A program made the translations under genes and the position numbers. A model generated the notes under the pieces. The model saw nothing but the letters and a program-made list of their open reading frames with translations. It was not told where the DNA came from and did no database searches. A DNA stretch of 64,000 nt, from contig OX467090.1 of the NCBI GenBank assembly GCA_950106755.1, positions 7,688,001 through 7,752,000 on the forward strand. Direction: 5' to 3'. Source of the DNA: Climacium dendroides. Its lineage: Eukaryota; Streptophyta; Bryopsida; Hypnales; Climaciaceae. Shown one piece after another: positions 22,745 to 34,365 of this stretch. Numbering within the stretch: position 1 is the first letter of the stretch; each line of letters starts with the position of its first letter.

Positions 22745-24510
22745 CCATCAAAAATGTTTGAAATAGTATGAGATTTTAAAGTAAAATAGAAGTAATAGTG
22801 AAAAACATCATGGTGTAATTGATGTACTCCTTCAGCTTGTATAAAAAGAAATATGATAGAAAAAGTTCAAAAGTGGTGTATTTTGAGCTTTCCAAATGCT
22901 ATCTTCAAACCCTCACAAAAACTACAATTTTAGCAATTTTAGAAACAATTCAAGTGAAGTAAAAAAGAAAATTATTATAGCAATATTTTTCTCAGTTAAG
23001 TTTAAATATTGAAAATTGAAAATTATGTGAAAATTGAAGTTTTGACTTTCATAATGCATAAGAAGCCTGTAGTTAAGGCCATATTTGTTCTATTGAGACT
23101 TTTTACAACCTCATTTTTATCTTCAACTCAAAGATAAACCATTTTATCTCGTTATTAGTATTTTTTTATAAATAGGTAACAACACCAACTCTTAAATTTC
23201 ATTTTAGAATCACTATTTGAGTATAATTTATTCTTGATTTCAATTATTATTTGTGTAAATGAATTTACAATAATTGTCTCAAAATTTACAAAAAGTCTCA
23301 ATAATTATGACAAAACTTGCAAAAAGTTTCAATATGACAAATATGGTCATCAATGTCCTTTTAAGCCACACTCTCCGTATGTGTTCAATTTATAGGCCAT
23401 GGTTATTTCATTGGTGCTAGTTTGCATGGTCTAGTCCATTCCTGTACCAATTACGGTACAACTATTGATAGCCAAAGTGCAAATTGCGGAGCTTTTTCTT
23501 AACCCAATAAGGACTTTACAGACCACAATGGTCCAATGGATGACTTCAATGTTGGTTGTAGAAAAAAAGATTGTACCTATTTGTCCAACAATTGGGGAGT
23601 TTTGATGACTACCTTGGTCATACCTTGGTCATACCTTGGTCATAGTGGTCGCATCCTTACAGTGTTGCATCATTCTTCGGCCAGAAAGTGAGCGCGACGA
23701 CAGCACGTTTGCATTGCCATGTACGAGGGTACGTTAAATTCAGGAGATTGCCGATGGTACGTCTGTCGTGGCCTTGGTCCCACTCTCCTGGTGCTCTGGA
23801 CCTGGGCCAGTTCCAGAATAGCAACAATGGCCGCTCCAATAGCCACCTGCATTGTTGAATTGGAGGTTTCCATCTCGAGGGATTCACTGATCCTTCGCTG
23901 TTGCAGTTATTTCACTGGTGTGGTTTGAATGGTCTAGTCCATTCCTGTGCCAATTACGGTACAACTAATGATAGCCAAGTGCAAGTTGCAGAGCTTTTTT
24001 TTCACCCGGTAAGGATGCTACGGACCAGAATGGTCCAATGGATGACCTCACTGTTGGTTGTAGAAAAAGCAAATGTACCAACTGGTCCAAACGATTGGAG
24101 AGTTTTGATGGCTACCTTGGTCATAGGGGGTCATAGCGTTAAATCATTCTTCTGCCAGGAAGTGAGCGCGAGGACAGAACGTTTGCAATGCCATGCACGA
24201 CGGTACGTTAAATTCTCAGAGATTGCCGGTGTTATGTCTGTCCTGGTTTTGGTCCCACTCTCCTGGTGCTCTGGGCCTGGGCCAGTGCAGCAACCGTATA
24301 GAACAGACCGGCTTCAATTCATCGCCATGCATAGTTATCGATCCTGCTGTGTGTCGATGATTCCGACTGTGAAGTATTAACAGGCCGGAGAGCACACTGC
24401 CTGTCTGTAAGCTTATTCAAGGCTTTGTTTGTTTGTCGAATTCCCTTGTGATCGAGGTCCAATCCACGTACAATGACGATTTCTGCAGCCGCACAGCCGA
24501 TTACATACCC
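22745..24510 (+). repeat. Segmental copy of the MTPSL2 5' region (copy 1)
   Basis: Collinear with 42590-45310, which leads into MTPSL2. It lacks the 242-bp MITE and the CACTA element that interrupt that copy. It contains two internal repeats of about 0.5 kb (starting near 23410 and 23920, each with GGTCTAGTCCATTCCTG). Homology to MTPSL2 ends inside exon 1 near 24510. Confidence 0.85.
23612..23646. repeat. 11-bp minisatellite, three units
   Basis: TACCTTGGTCA repeated three times; the paralogous site at 43683-43737 has five units. Confidence 0.8.
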
Positions 24511-24530
24511 CAAAAAAACACCCCGGCCCC
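24472..24530 (+). pseudogene. Truncated MTPSL exon 1 (first codons only)
   Basis: ATG at 24472 opens MTISAAAQPI, identical to the MTPSL2 start, after the same upstream sequence (GCTTATTCAAGGCTTTG). From there the sequence diverges (TYPKKTP...) and joins unrelated DNA. No donor, second exon or catalytic domain follows on this strand. Confidence 0.75.
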
Positions 24531-24709
24531 CCGTAACGCCCTCCCGTTCTCCCTGTGTCGGGGAGTGCCGGAATGTCAGCTGGTGCAGCATCACTGCTCG
24601 CGGAAGGCGAAGCTGAGTCGATCTTACTTTGAATCCTTCTTCACAACTCGATCTGAGCATGGTGCTCTGAATCCTTCCCAAGTATCCGAAGAAATTGAAT
24701 TTATAGTAG

Positions 24710-24859
24710 ATGAAAGAAGAAACATTAGCAGCACCTACTGGTCCTGAACCCCTCGTAAACGAAGGTTTTACGATGTCAGAATTATTGACGAAAATCGCAG
24801 ACGTTCATCAAAAATGCATGAAATTCGTCAAAAGGCAGTTCTCAGTAGACCTGAACTAA
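24710..24859 (+). CDS. Short repeated ORF, 49 residues, unidentified
   Basis: Encodes MKEETLAAPTGPEPLVNEGF..TKIADVHQKCMKFVKR. Related frames occur at 58536-58709 (open, but ATG replaced by ACC) and 19028 (frameshifted). Between the 24.7 and 58.5 kb copies the frame is kept. The stop here is formed at the TA boundary of a MITE inserted at 24859; without it the frame would run three codons further in the pattern of the other copy. It may be a surviving exon of a lost gene. No family recognised. Confidence 0.3.
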   Translation: MKEETLAAPTGPEPLVNEGFTMSELLTKIADVHQKCMKFVKRQFSVDLN

Positions 24860-25226
24860 GGTAGAACTGCCCAATATTACCGTTTACCCAATTCCGCCAC
24901 CTACACGTTCCTCCCATTTCCATCACTGGACCCATCTATTACCACAATCTTACTAATCCATTATCATGATGCCAATGCACTGGGGGAGCGGACACATCAG
25001 CCCAGCTTCAACAATGGCCCGATCATGTTTCAACAAGGGTCTACTCACAGTTTTACATTTCAACTTTGAAAAATCACAAAAAATTGGATTTTTGTCGGAA
25101 TGTCTTCATTCTTTTTGCAATTGACTTCTCTCAAACAATTCAATTTTTGGAAAATATAAGAGGTCATAAATAGCTTCTCCAAAGTACCTAAATTGCAAAT
25201 CTATATGGTAATGGGTAGTTCTACCT
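24859..25226. mobile_element. TA-flanked MITE, 368 bp (Tc1/mariner-like), copy 1
   Basis: Flanked by TA at 24857-24858 and 25227-25228. Terminal inverted repeats are AGGTAGAACTGCCCA and AGGTAGAACTACCCA. The equivalent position in the paralogous segment (about 58700) has the two flanks joined without it, which demonstrates insertion. Confidence 0.85.
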
Positions 25227-25917
25227 TAAAGGTAGAGGCTCCACTAATCATACAATACATGCAAGGCTTTGTTGCAGGTGAACTTTCAAAGTTCACTTGG
25301 CTGTGTGGAGAGCAAAAAATCTCCCTTGGTGTATTGTGAATAGAAACTTCACATTACTTACAATTGTGGAAAATAACATGGAACCCAATTTAGGGGGAAT
25401 TTAGACCTGTTGGTGTTGTAAATTTAAATTAGAGGATTCTCAACCATTATGCAATGCAAAAGCTTCAAACCATATCACAATTGTACTATTCAAGTCCCTA
25501 CAATAAATTGAAACAACACAATTCCTTGCAATATAAATACATGTGCACAAAACATGCATCATTCCATATATGTTGATCCTTTGAACTTATATACTATACT
25601 TGATTCTTCCAAAATTCCATGAAAAAAAGGATTTCAGTAGATATGGAACATGAAACATAATTATACAAAAACTCCACTTTTAGATACTTCACTTTTCTTC
25701 CTTTTCCCTTTTCTTCCTATTGTCACAAAAAATCCATTATTCCAATGCAAAAATATTGCTACCGATAAAATGCCAAGCAAAGCCATCGCTCTTGCTAGTG
25801 ATATCACACATCATCTCCCCAATTATCAATAACAACAAATGAAATCATATTTGCAAAGTGAATAATTATTGAAAAAGAGTTTCAAAAGATAATCCAAATA
25901 CCAATTAATAGTTCATC

Positions 25918-25923
25918 ATTTAT
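25918..25923 (-). promoter_or_regulatory. Possible poly(A) signal of MTPSL1
   Basis: AATAAA on the minus strand about 150 bases past the MTPSL1 stop; the same motif is kept after MTPSL3 near 59430. Confidence 0.35.
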
Positions 25924-26071
25924 TAACACTCTACATATTAGAGACAATATTTTATTCCTTCTAAGAAGTAAAGATAGTGAAATGACATGAGAAGAAAAAA
26001 AAATAGTCCCACCAACCACATGAGAAGAAAAAAAGATTAGAGCCCTAGATTTTGACATTAGGAAGGATTTT

Positions 26072-28930
26072 TCAACTACTAGTCATGCCTCTCAGTTCTG
26101 GAAAAACTGAATCTGGATGCCGATAGCGCTTGTCCATATAACCATGGTAAACCCCTCCAACAATGAGTGCTTTGATATCATGCAAATGCTTTTGCAAAGT
26201 GGAGTTCCGAGCTTCAACCTCCAAATCTATGAGTACTTGAGCATATGTGTTCACCAAGCCTATTGCCCTATGCACTGTTTGGACAAAAGGCTTCCCTTTA
26301 CATTCCATCAACACAGTGATCAAGTTGCATGGATTTTGTTCTATTGTGCTCTCCTTGTGGTATGAGAAGACATCGTTTGCAAATCCAAGATGGATAGAAG
26401 TTGTAGTGGTTACCTTTTCAAAGTATGGATCCACCCTCATTATACTTGGAATGTAGCTATCATTGGCAAACTCTATCAGCAACTGAATAAGTTTCCCACC
26501 AATATTTCCAGCACGCATGACAGTATATGACTCTAAGTCTTGGAAGTATAAGTTATGGCCTTGGACAATATCCGCTTGGCTATCAACACATGTATGATGG
26601 CACTCCATGACACTAGTGGCATAATTCCTAAACCATTCAAGGTTGGACAACTCCAACATGTCATGTCCTAACTCCCACATGAGGGTTTCAATCAAAGGAG
26701 CGGGATTGTTTGGTTGCACTTGTTGACTAAAAATAGCATTCAAGTGGTCAAGATATTCTTGCATTTGGGAGGGGTTTCTACGTACATTATGGCTAATGCC
26801 ATAGTGGTCTTGAAGAAGCTCATCTGGATTGTCAATGAGATCATCCAACAAGTACTGTAATGCATAATTAAAGGAAATTACTACAAGACGATCGATGCTA
26901 ATTACTCTAGGGTGTAAGTAGCTTGCTGCAGATAGGCCTGCACGGCAATAGGAGTTCAAAGAAATGACATTTTGATAGCGCTTGACATATTGGTGCAAGC
27001 GGTTTTGGGCCTCATAGACATACTTAGAGTGTTGAAAGGACGGGAGGCCATCAATGACCATAGAAAGCAAGGGTGGAAGTTGATCATGAACTGTGGGTAC
27101 AAGTTTGGCTAGTGAAATTTGATCCATGAGCTCCATAGTCTTGGTCCCTGAGCAAGACAAATTCAATATTTGGGACTTTATGGGTTAGAAAAACATTCAC
27201 ACAAGAAGCATTGAAAGTTTATACTATACAAATGTTAAAGAAGTAACACAAAAATCTACCAAGAATTAGGTGGATGAAAAATTCAAAATGTGCATAGGAC
27301 ATATTTCCATTCATCCAGTGTTCATTCTAAGTGTTTAGAGCTTGAAACTATATGTTTAACATGAATCCAACTTGTCAACTAAAATTGTGCCAATTCAATG
27401 GACAGTCGAGTTTTCCAACTGCCTAACGTGGTTTGGGCTGTAGTTGGGAGGCTCCCATCAAGGCAGCCCTTGTTGTAGTTGTATTGACTTGTATTTGTTT
27501 TGTGTCACTTGTGGCTGGGCTCTTTTTGTTCTCTCTTTCTTGCAGTAAAGGTATCTTTACTTGTGTAAAAAAAATACCCAGTCAGAAGTCCCAGTGAAGG
27601 AAATATGTTATGTTGCACGGTGCCCTACAAATTGATTATGTAGTCCTTCCCCTCTTTTTACAAAGAGGAGGTAACTTAACAATTGTTAACAGCCTCAATG
27701 GCTGATTTGGCCACATTAAGAGCCTGGGTGTCTGATTCGGCCAAATTTGAGGTACGACTGGGAAACAGAATCCGCAGCAATGAGATGTGCAGCCGATTCT
27801 GCCACAGAATCCACAATTGTGACCAATTCTGGAGTTCCCGTCAAGTTCCCTCGACGGTGCAAGCACATTCTGCATGGGAGCGCATCCAAGAGCTCGCACT
27901 GCCGGCTCACCCCAGGGCTTGCTCCAGTGCAGAATGTGCCTGCACCTGCACGTTCTCTAGTACATTTAAGACACGCTTGGAAAGCAAAATCTGGCAGAAG
28001 GTGGAGTGTGGCTGATTTGACCATCAAATTAGCAAGGGTGCTTGATTCCAGAGTTCCCATCAAGTTCCCTCAGCTCTGAACATACGAAAATGAACCGGTT
28101 CTTAACCCCTTAGCACCCACACCATATTTGCTAAAATCTAAACCTTTCTCAATCCATCAATCAAACTATCATGTAAAATGAAATCCATATAAATTGACCG
28201 TATTGATTGATAGTAGAGATAGGATTAGAGCTATAGGGAAAGGATCCTTTCAATGTATCATTGAAAAGATTCTAATGATCAAACAAGGAGATCTTCAAAT
28301 TTTGAGAAGCCATATTCAAGGCAATGGGATGCTCAGAGGTTAACATACGAGAATAAGCCAGCTCTTAACATATGAGAATGAGCAGGCTCTTTAACATACA
28401 AGAATGAGTCATCTGCATGGGAGCACACCCAAAAGCTCACCCTACTGGGCTTGCTCCCATGCAGAATGCCTGCACCAGTGCATTCTCTAATACTTTTTGG
28501 TCTGGGAGGGCACTGGTTGACAACATGCACAAACTGCATATTATTATAAATTAAACTGTTTGAACAACACACAGAGAAGGTGTGCTTCAGCATGCTTCCA
28601 TGGCTTCCACTGTCTATCTCCTTCTTTCTAAAACTCTGGGCAAAACTTCGCCCAGAAAACAAGTGCAGGTGGAGGCTTACCTGAAGAACCTCGCACAGCT
28701 ATGTCCTCCACCAGGACTTCATTCTCAGAAGCACCTTCTGCATGGGAGGAGAAAGACGATGCTTGCTTGATGGCCAAGGTGCTGTCACCGTTGCCCTTCC
28801 GGAAGCAACTCCACCATTTGAGACTTCCTCGTCTCCTCAACGGAGTAAGCGAGTCCATGGAACTAACGCAAATTCCACGCAGCAGGACACAAAAGGAACC
28901 CATGACACCAATCTTTTGGGCTGAAATCAT
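26072..28930 (-). CDS. Microbial-type terpene synthase MTPSL1
   Basis: Class I terpene synthase: ionises a prenyl diphosphate with Mg2+ and cyclises or quenches the cation. Exons 28930-28681 and 27147-26072, 441 codons. Donor CAG/GTAAGC and acceptor TTGTCTTGCTCAG/GG join GSS-G-TKTME in frame. Motifs in the joined protein: Asp-rich DDLID at 185-189, pyrophosphate-sensor Arg at 295 (SYTVMRAG) 46 residues before the NSE triad NDVFSYHKE (341-349), and RY at 424-425. Residues 1-84 form an extension rich in Ser and basic residues that could target an organelle. Compared with MTPSL2 and MTPSL3 (DDLFFD, DDLIFD), one codon is missing in the Asp-rich motif. Product and substrate cannot be told from sequence. 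MTPSL genes are known from non-seed plants. Confidence 0.9.
27395..27580. mobile_element. Retroposon 3' end in MTPSL1 intron
   Basis: The stretch ending TAAAGGTATCTTTACTTGTG plus an A-run matches the insertion at 61613-61753 in the MTPSL3 intron. The right flank ATACCCAGTCAGAAGTCCC is shared; the left target duplication has been lost here. It looks like a SINE or 5'-truncated LINE. Confidence 0.55.
28106..28339. mobile_element. TTAA-flanked MITE, 234 bp, in MTPSL1 intron
   Basis: TTAA at 28102-28105 and 28340-28343. Ends are CCCCTTAGCACCC and, reversed, CCTCTGAGCATCCC. It interrupts a short repeat (CTCTTAACATACGAGAATGAG) that is uninterrupted in the MTPSL3 intron, so the single TTAA of the empty site is visible. 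A diverged copy lies at 17527-17764. Confidence 0.85.
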
Positions 28931-28978
28931 CGATTGATCTTTGCTCACAAAAACAACGAAGCAGGGAGTCTATCTTAG

Positions 28979-28985
28979 TTTTATA
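28979..28985 (-). promoter_or_regulatory. TATA box of MTPSL1
   Basis: TATAAAA on the minus strand, 48 bases upstream of the chosen ATG and conserved at MTPSL3. Transcription would start near 28950, leaving a leader of roughly 20 bases. This supports the ATG at 28930 as first start. Confidence 0.65.
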
Positions 28986-30123
28986 GGCCACTGACTGTCC
29001 CAGAAAACCACCAGGGCAAGACCTGTTGCTGCGACCATGAAACACAAGAAATGAAACTCTCTGAACTGAGTGACCACCTTTGTCCTTGCACTCCTTTTCT
29101 GGCTGAAAGAGAAAATGATTGAAGAAGGGGAAAAAGAAAAGAAAAAAGGTTAGCAACTTGGGAAAGGAACTTCGCTTATCTTTACTTTTCCAGTAGCACT
29201 GGGACTGCAATGACTTTGCTAAAGGAAGATAGTTTATCCATGAAAATAATAGGAGAGAGTTTGTGGCCCCAAAAATTCACCATGACATGTGGTGCACATG
29301 ACTCTTGTTTACTCATAAGTTACATATTTCCTAAACACGCAGACCCCATGCCACTTATGTCATTGAGCGCACACATAAAAGATATTCGTGAACTCCTAAA
29401 GGACCATAACTGGCTGCTTTTTTTACTGAGTGTCAAAACTTGATAAGGTGAAACACCCAAAACCATCCAAAGAAGCAAGTGAGTATAATTGGAGGCACCT
29501 TTTTTTAGGAGAAAAGATACTTTTTTTATGAATTTTTAAAATAGAACTTCCTGGGCTTGGGCTAGTGAAATTGTTGCATAGCTTGGTTCTAAAACCAAAA
29601 TATAGAAAAAAATAGCATTGAGTCAACCAATTGGAGTTCAATACAGGAATTATTCAATGACATTTTTAGAGACACTTTTAATAGAAGTTCATGTGAGACT
29701 TTTAGTTGTCACTTTGGATTTAGAATTTTTTTTCTTGGTTTTGCACTTCATTGATAGACAAAATCCCTTAAAAAGATTGTTAAATTACAAATGGTAAAGA
29801 AAAAGATTTACCAACATAGTGTTTTGCTCTTGGAATCCCGAGTTCTTGAAACATTTCAATCTATTAGTTTTAGATGGATTAGGTGTTCTAAAAGAAGTAT
29901 AGGTCTATCTACGATAGTATGAGGGATCAATACCAAAATATCCTTTCGAGATTGCAATCAAGCCGAGACCAACAATACATGTGTCAAAGACTTGGCTAAA
30001 ATAAAGGTCTTAGAATTTCATATGTTATAAACTCCTTCCTACCCTAGGTTTAGAAATGCTCGTTACCTACATTTATAATAGATAAAGTTAGAGTTCCTAG
30101 TCATTCAAACAAAAAAGCAACAA

Positions 30124-31550
30124 GGATCCAAACAAATAACTCTAACAATTTTTAGTGAATTTTAAATGAACTTGAAGCACTGATAAGAGCCATGGGAGCA
30201 TAAGACATCCTAATGAAGCCAAAAAGGAGTCTTTTCTTACTCTAAAACCTCTTTTGAACACACCAAGCAAGTCAAAAGCTTTGAAAAGTGTAGATTCTTT
30301 CATCTAGGAGTTTACAATGCTTTATCAAAACAATTCACTAATTTTACAAGTTTAAATAACTTTGGGTAAAGATCAAGAATTGAACGAACTACTTATAGAC
30401 CTCTTAAAGCCAATGGTCCAATCCATTTGGCATTTGGAGGTTTTATTCAAAAGTTAGGGTTTAATTTAGTTGAGAGTTTAGTAGTAAATTTAATTTTTTG
30501 TAATAATTAACAGTATCAAGTAGAGAGGCTTTTGCTTTGAAAAAACATGAAGTTTCTAGCTACAACTAAAATTGATTCAAGATATAAGAGTATAGAATTG
30601 TATGATGTAAACCACCTCAAGATATAATAAGTGGATAGTTTGTAATATGAAATCTCTTAAAGTATTAGAAGTATAAACTTTCATATATAAAGATAAATAA
30701 CTTTATAAATAAAGCATATGAACTGTGTATTTATATGTATACAATACATATAACTTAAATATATATATGATATAATATAAATATAAATACATATATAATA
30801 TATATAAAATAAAATATCCATATATGTACCTACCATATATAAATATTGTATAAAACATGTTTAAACCAAAATCTTTGCAAAAACTTCTTAAACTTGTTGT
30901 CAAACTTCAAGTGTATGCCATAGCCGCTTCAAAACTCCAAATCAAAAGTGTTTTAGTTTTATGAAAAGTTAAGAAAATATAACACAATCTCCCCAAAACT
31001 CAAACCCCCAAAAGTTACTACGCAATAGTTATAGGTTGATGAAGTTTGCACTCTTCAATTGAATGGCAACTGCCCATGTCTCCACTTCAAAGTACATATC
31101 GGCCTCATAAAAACTTCAAATTTCTCATGCTGTATTTTCTTAAGAAAAACCCTTATAACACACATATTTTACAAATCTCAAATCAAAATCACGAAAAACC
31201 CACTCATAGTGTTTTGTCAAAGTTGGAACTTTCTATAAGTCTTAGATTTGGTAATTAATCAACAACCTCTATACTTCTATACTCATAACTTTTTCATAAA
31301 AACTCCAAATTAAGATTGTTATAATTTTTAAAAATCTAATATCTTTTTACTTAATTCATCAAAAATTAAAAATTAAAAACATTCTAACTAAGATTCTATA
31401 AATGTTCAAAGTTTTGGTCTCCAATCCTAAAAGGCAACACACCTCCTTTCACTCCATCACTCATAACTTCCACATCCAAGCTTCAAATAGACATAGCATT
31501 TGAGATTCACAACAATATCATAAACATTCTTTCAAATTTTCATTTACAAA
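30124..31550. other. No gene; AT-rich with TA-rich microsatellite
   Basis: No supported coding region. 30720-30850 is a run of TATA/ATAT-like repeats. ORFs here are low-complexity. Confidence 0.5.
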
Positions 31551-31555
31551 TATGA

Positions 31556-31685
31556 GGAATTTCATTAAAATGGCAATTTTTTATGTGCCATTTTCACAGT
31601 GTGCCATTCCCACAATTCAGACCGGGCATTTTGAACTATGGGATGTCAAATTCATAGAATATTTGCCATTTTAATGAAATTCCCC
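31556..31685. mobile_element. Small foldback element, about 130 bp
   Basis: The ends GAATTTCATTAAAATGGCAA and its reverse complement face each other across about 85 bp. One end-like fragment occurs alone at about 19162. No target duplication could be defined with confidence. Confidence 0.6.
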
Positions 31686-32046
31686 ATAAATTCACAATAT
31701 ACACTAAGACATCTCTCTCCAAACTCTTGGCACTCACTCCATAGACCCAAAAACAACAATGAAGAAGGGAAAAAACCTTGACTCCTTATCCAACTTCAAG
31801 GGCCACATTAGCCCATGTTTAAGCCACATAGACATTAAAATCCTATTGGCAAAATTAGTTATCCCCCCATAACTCCAACTCAACTTTATCCATGGGGCTA
31901 TAAGTCAACAAAACAAGATATAGAAAGGTAAAATAGTCTCTACCTTTCTTTTTCTATAACATAGCCAAACAAAACTAAATTTTAACCTTCTTTAACAAAT
32001 AAAATATAGGAATTTTTTTAGGATAGGAACCTATAGTTACAACTGA

Positions 32047-32198
32047 CACTACTAGAAAATTTAGTTTTTCTGTTGTTTTGGTCGCGTTGATCCGGTCAAA
32101 ATCTGACAGAAATCTGTTGATTTCTGTCTGATTTCTGTCAGATTTTGACTGGATCAATGCGACCAAAACAACAGAAAAAATAAAATTTTCTAGTAGTG
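32047..32198. mobile_element. CACTA-type hairpin MITE, 152 bp
   Basis: Starts CACTACTAGAAAATTT and ends with the inverse, flanked by TGA at 32044-32046 and 32199-32201. The arms (CTGTTGTTTTGGTCGC, GGTCAAAATCTGACAGAAAT) pair for about 65 bp each. Ends and a 3-bp duplication fit the CACTA superfamily. Confidence 0.8.
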
Positions 32199-32480
32199 TG
32201 AAGGTATAGAATCCTCACACTAGATGTTACATTGGACGTAATTTTTGACATAAAAATATGAAATTGTAACATGATGCACAAAAAAATCCGTCAAGTTAAA
32301 CGCGGGTTTCTTCTAGTGTCAATAATCCATAGCTAATCGCCAAGTCGTAGACTTGGTTGGCTATCAAGGTCAGTTGAAGGTCACCCCACTATTTAAGTGT
32401 GATTCTTGTTGAACTTGTTGATTGTCGCAAGTGACTCACGACTTAACACTTGCTAGTAAGAGAAGAAAATATCCAAAGAC

Positions 32481-33027
32481 GTGCACTTAATTCTACTACA
32501 ACAAACCATGTGCAAACAAGTGGTTTCTAATAAACTATAATTTTAACTTCAAATTTTGAGCATTGTTTATTAATGAATATAGGATTCTACTCCTAAAATT
32601 TTAAACTCAAATAAAATATGGAATGATAATTAAAAGAAGTTAAAAATGCACTAAAATGGCATGTTTTTTAACTCAAATATTTTTAAAAACACATTTAGAT
32701 GACCATTGCATCAATATTCAACTCAAAATGAGTTTTCAATAGAGAATTATTTTAAGAATTTTTTGTTCATTTTTTAGACAATTTTTTTTATATAATATAG
32801 GGACATGAAAGTTATTTTTCAGTTCTACAATGTATCTTTTTACTTCAAAAATTTGTAACTAATTATTATTAACAAAAAAAAATATCGATAATTCAAAACA
32901 TAAACTTTCAAAGTAGAAAAATCTATTCATATTTTTTTCATTTAATTTTATATAATATTCAAAAAGTATATAGGGGGTCCAAAATTTTGTTCTCACGCTA
33001 ACATAAAAAAGGGGGAGTGCACCCCCC
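32481..33027 (-). mobile_element. GTGCACCCC-ended element, copy 1 (inverted)
   Basis: Reverse complement of 39965-40522, bounded by GTGCAC motifs at both ends (GGGGGTGCACT / AGTGCAC). The interior is AT-rich and non-coding. Superfamily not assigned. Confidence 0.65.
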
Positions 33028-33479
33028 GAGGGAAATAAATAGCCAACCAACCACCTACCTCCCTTCAGCTAGTGATAAGATGTGGTACACCTAAGATTCA
33101 TTAACAAGTCCTATAAATCACCAGCATTAAAATAAATTTTGGTTTTCACCATGCCCCACTTTTTTCTTCCTTTACTTTTTTCACATAAAAGGTTATTGAT
33201 TTAAACCCAAACAAACACCTCATTAAACAAGATTTCTATATAATACAAGCATTTTCATTACAACTATAGTGAACCATTAAAAACTTTGGAGTTAAACGAG
33301 GGGATAAAACCTTGATGGAAAGTATATAAGGCATCTTCCATTCTCCCCAAACCACCCTAATTTCTAGTGTTGACCTGTGTCATTTGGCATATATAGTAGT
33401 TTTTGGACAATTTGGATAAATTATTGTCCACTTTGTAGTGTTTTGATGCACTCTTTGGGGATCATTGCCAACCTTGTCA

Positions 33480-34361
33480 TATTGCTTTATAAAAAAACTC
33501 CAAAATTGCCATTTCTAGTACAAATGCAAAATTAAAAGAAAAAAATAGTTTTGGACACATATAACCATAGGATTTTGTAGTATGTTGGTTTTAAAAGATG
33601 TAGAACAAATTTCAGAATTTTCCATCATCTAGATTGCAAGATATTAGTGTTTGAAGTGACAAAATCATTTTTTCTAGCTTTGCGAAAAACAAGGCAGCTC
33701 TACTTCACAAGGTCACATTAATATGAAAAAATGTCCATGTTGGTGGTGCTACTTTGGATTCATTCTTCAAGGCAAGTTGGCTACATGCTTGACAAATTTC
33801 AAATCATTTGGAATTGTACAACAAGTAGAAAAAACATAATAAGTAGAAAGAAGTAGAGAATGATTCAAAATACTAAATTGTTAAGAATTTTGTTATAGAA
33901 TTGAAAAATGCCATTCAATGCCAATGGATGTAATGGTGTAATAAACAATTGGCATCTTATGATTTTATTTATTTCCAAAAGTATTGAAAATTGAGTTAAA
34001 TAAAGGATTTCAAAGTTTATTTAGAGTAGAGATTTTCATAACTTTCATCTCATTAATCAAAATGGAGTGATTCTAATCTTTCCACATACATATAAATTTG
34101 TAAAACCATTTCAAATTTTAGTTTTTGAAATAAGTTATTTTCTTATTTACACAAATGGCTTGATCAAAATGAAAAACTACATATTATACAATAACTTTTT
34201 AACCATCTAGTCAAAAGTTATAAAAAAAATTATTGGAACTTAAAGTTACTACTTGTCTACATGTTGTATGAAAATTTCAAAGAAAAAAAATAAAAATTCC
34301 ATTTGTAGTGAACTACCCATAATTGCTATGTCACCCCAAAATACAGTTTGGTCCTTTGGGG
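33480..34361. repeat. Diverged TTAA-type element pieces
   Basis: 33500-33680 is a weak copy of the subfamily B interior (ATTGCCATTTCTAGTACAAA). 34190-34361 matches the right arm of the 4360-4834 foldback and ends CTTTGGGG before TTAA (34362-34365). Confidence 0.5.
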
Positions 34362-34365
34362 TTAA

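Larger units (their letters stand above)
24560..30123. repeat. Segmental duplication copy 1 carrying MTPSL1
   Basis: Direct copy of 58380-64000. It covers a small repeated ORF, the 3' flank, MTPSL1 and its upstream region. Homology continues to the window end on the other copy, so the true length is unknown. Indels between copies include the TA-flanked MITE at 24859, the TTAA element at 28106, and intron and upstream segments present only in copy 2. Confidence 0.9.

Noticed and set aside
23657..23887. Minus-strand ORF with a hydrophobic stretch (GAAIVAILELA), also at 43752-43982
   Set aside because: Present in both copies of the duplicated promoter segment but with no splice context or downstream coding; the copy at 58229-58486 lacks part of the stretch. 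Not enough to call a gene.
27148..27166. MNLSCSG as the start of MTPSL1 (and of MTPSL3 at 60661-60679)
   Set aside because: These codons are the polypyrimidine tract and AG of the acceptor, and no in-frame ATG is present there; exon 1 at 28681-28930 fits in phase.
28701..28937. Plus-strand ORF (MSSTRTSFSEAPSAW...) and its twin at 62361-62657
   Set aside because: Shadow of MTPSL exon 1 on the other strand; its conservation follows from the near identity of that exon.
30703..30903. ORF rich in Tyr and Ile (IYGRYIYGYFILYILY)
   Set aside because: Product of the TA-rich microsatellite, low complexity.
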